From the NCBI GenBank assembly GCA_964577515.1, contig CAZNZN010000005.1:1-40573 (forward strand): a stretch of 40,573 bases of DNA. Direction: 5' to 3'. Below are positions 40,498-40,573 of this stretch, in pieces. The stretch comes from UBA4124 sp964577515. GTDB taxonomy: Bacteria > Patescibacteriota > Minisyncoccia > Phycocordibacterales > UBA9973. How positions within the stretch are numbered: position 1 is the stretch's first letter; each line of letters starts with the position of its first letter. The translations under genes were made by a program, and so were the position numbers. Below the pieces are notes generated by a model. The model had not been told where the DNA came from, made no database searches, and was given only the letters and a program-made list of their open reading frames with translations.

Positions 40498-40573
40498 GCG
40501 CAAGAGAGGACTTGAACCTCCATGCCCTTGCGGGCGCTACCACCTCAAGGTAGTGCGTCTACCAGTTTCGCCA
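40497..40573 (-). tRNA. tRNA-Leu (anticodon GAG), 5' end outside window
   Basis: The D-arm (GCGAAACTGGTAGACGC), anticodon arm with loop CTTGAGG (anticodon GAG), long class II variable arm (CGCCCGCAAGGGCA), T-arm GGAGG-TTCAAGT-CCTCT and the 3' acceptor CTTGCGC plus A73 are visible. The seven 5' acceptor bases lie beyond the window end. CCA is not encoded. Confidence 0.93.

Noticed and set aside
40430..40543. Longer N-terminus of the VKOR gene
   Set aside because: It would be translated from inside tRNA-Leu and its terminator; AAGGT before the ATG at 40429 supports the shorter form.
1..40573. CRISPR arrays, insertion sequences, integrases, prophage genes, origin of replication
   Set aside because: No regularly spaced direct repeats, transposase or integrase motifs, or DnaA-box clusters were seen on either strand.

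Overview
The window reads as a stretch of a Candidatus Patescibacteria (CPR) chromosome, most likely from the Parcubacteria group. This is inference from gene content and style. There are about 36 densely packed genes, standard stop usage (TGA is not read through), few Shine-Dalgarno sequences, small or trimmed versions of housekeeping proteins (PheS, PheT, RecO) and typical CPR surface proteins (peptidoglycan-binding secreted protein, type IV pilin-like protein with an Ig-like tail, single-pass protein with a large extracellular beta region). There is no rRNA, CRISPR array, transposase or prophage.

Layout. 1-752: 3' part of a secreted peptidoglycan-binding protein (minus strand) with a long structured 5' leader and promoter. 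822-5414: a winged-helix regulator divergent from ftsK, an anchored Ig-fold protein and recA. 5425-8369: pilin-like gene, efp, and the S6-SSB-S18 operon with an S6:S18-type leader. 8372-11735: AI-2E-type permease, metG and tatD. 11755-19954: an operon read on the minus strand, ileS, HAD phosphatase, recO, membrane protein, glyS, headed by a T-box riboswitch. 19988-23152: four-gene operon (VanZ-like, beta-CASP nuclease, SLOG protein, unknown). 23184-23400: a free-standing structured RNA gene with its own promoter and terminator. 23438-25697: ndk and argS. 25784-28009: three plus-strand genes for dTMP/folate metabolism (DUF1599, thyA, folA). 28050-29302: secE-nusG-rplK. 29400-34155: SIMPL protein and a MacAB-like export operon. 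34202-38216: FKBP isomerase, pheST and trhO. 38265-40573: membrane protein, tRNA-His, cobalamin adenosyltransferase, VKOR-family protein and a partial tRNA-Leu.

The most unusual items are: (1) an isoleucyl-tRNA synthetase with a complete, apparently catalytic histidine phosphatase domain of about 195 residues inserted in its catalytic half; (2) the T-box in front of it, with a very short Stem I that shows the AUC specifier in its terminal loop, combined with a classical antiterminator/terminator switch; (3) an unassigned RNA of about 180 nt at 23184-23366, resembling 6S RNA in architecture only; (4) a roughly 420-nt structured leader in front of the secreted protein; and (5) a phenylalanyl-tRNA synthetase in which both subunits lack their usual tRNA-binding appendages.

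Broadly the window combines translation (five aminoacyl-tRNA synthetases, EF-P, S6, S18, L11, TrhO), recombination (RecA, RecO, SSB, FtsK), nucleotide supply (Ndk, ThyA, DHFR) and the cell envelope. All calls come from reading the sequence; no database search was run.
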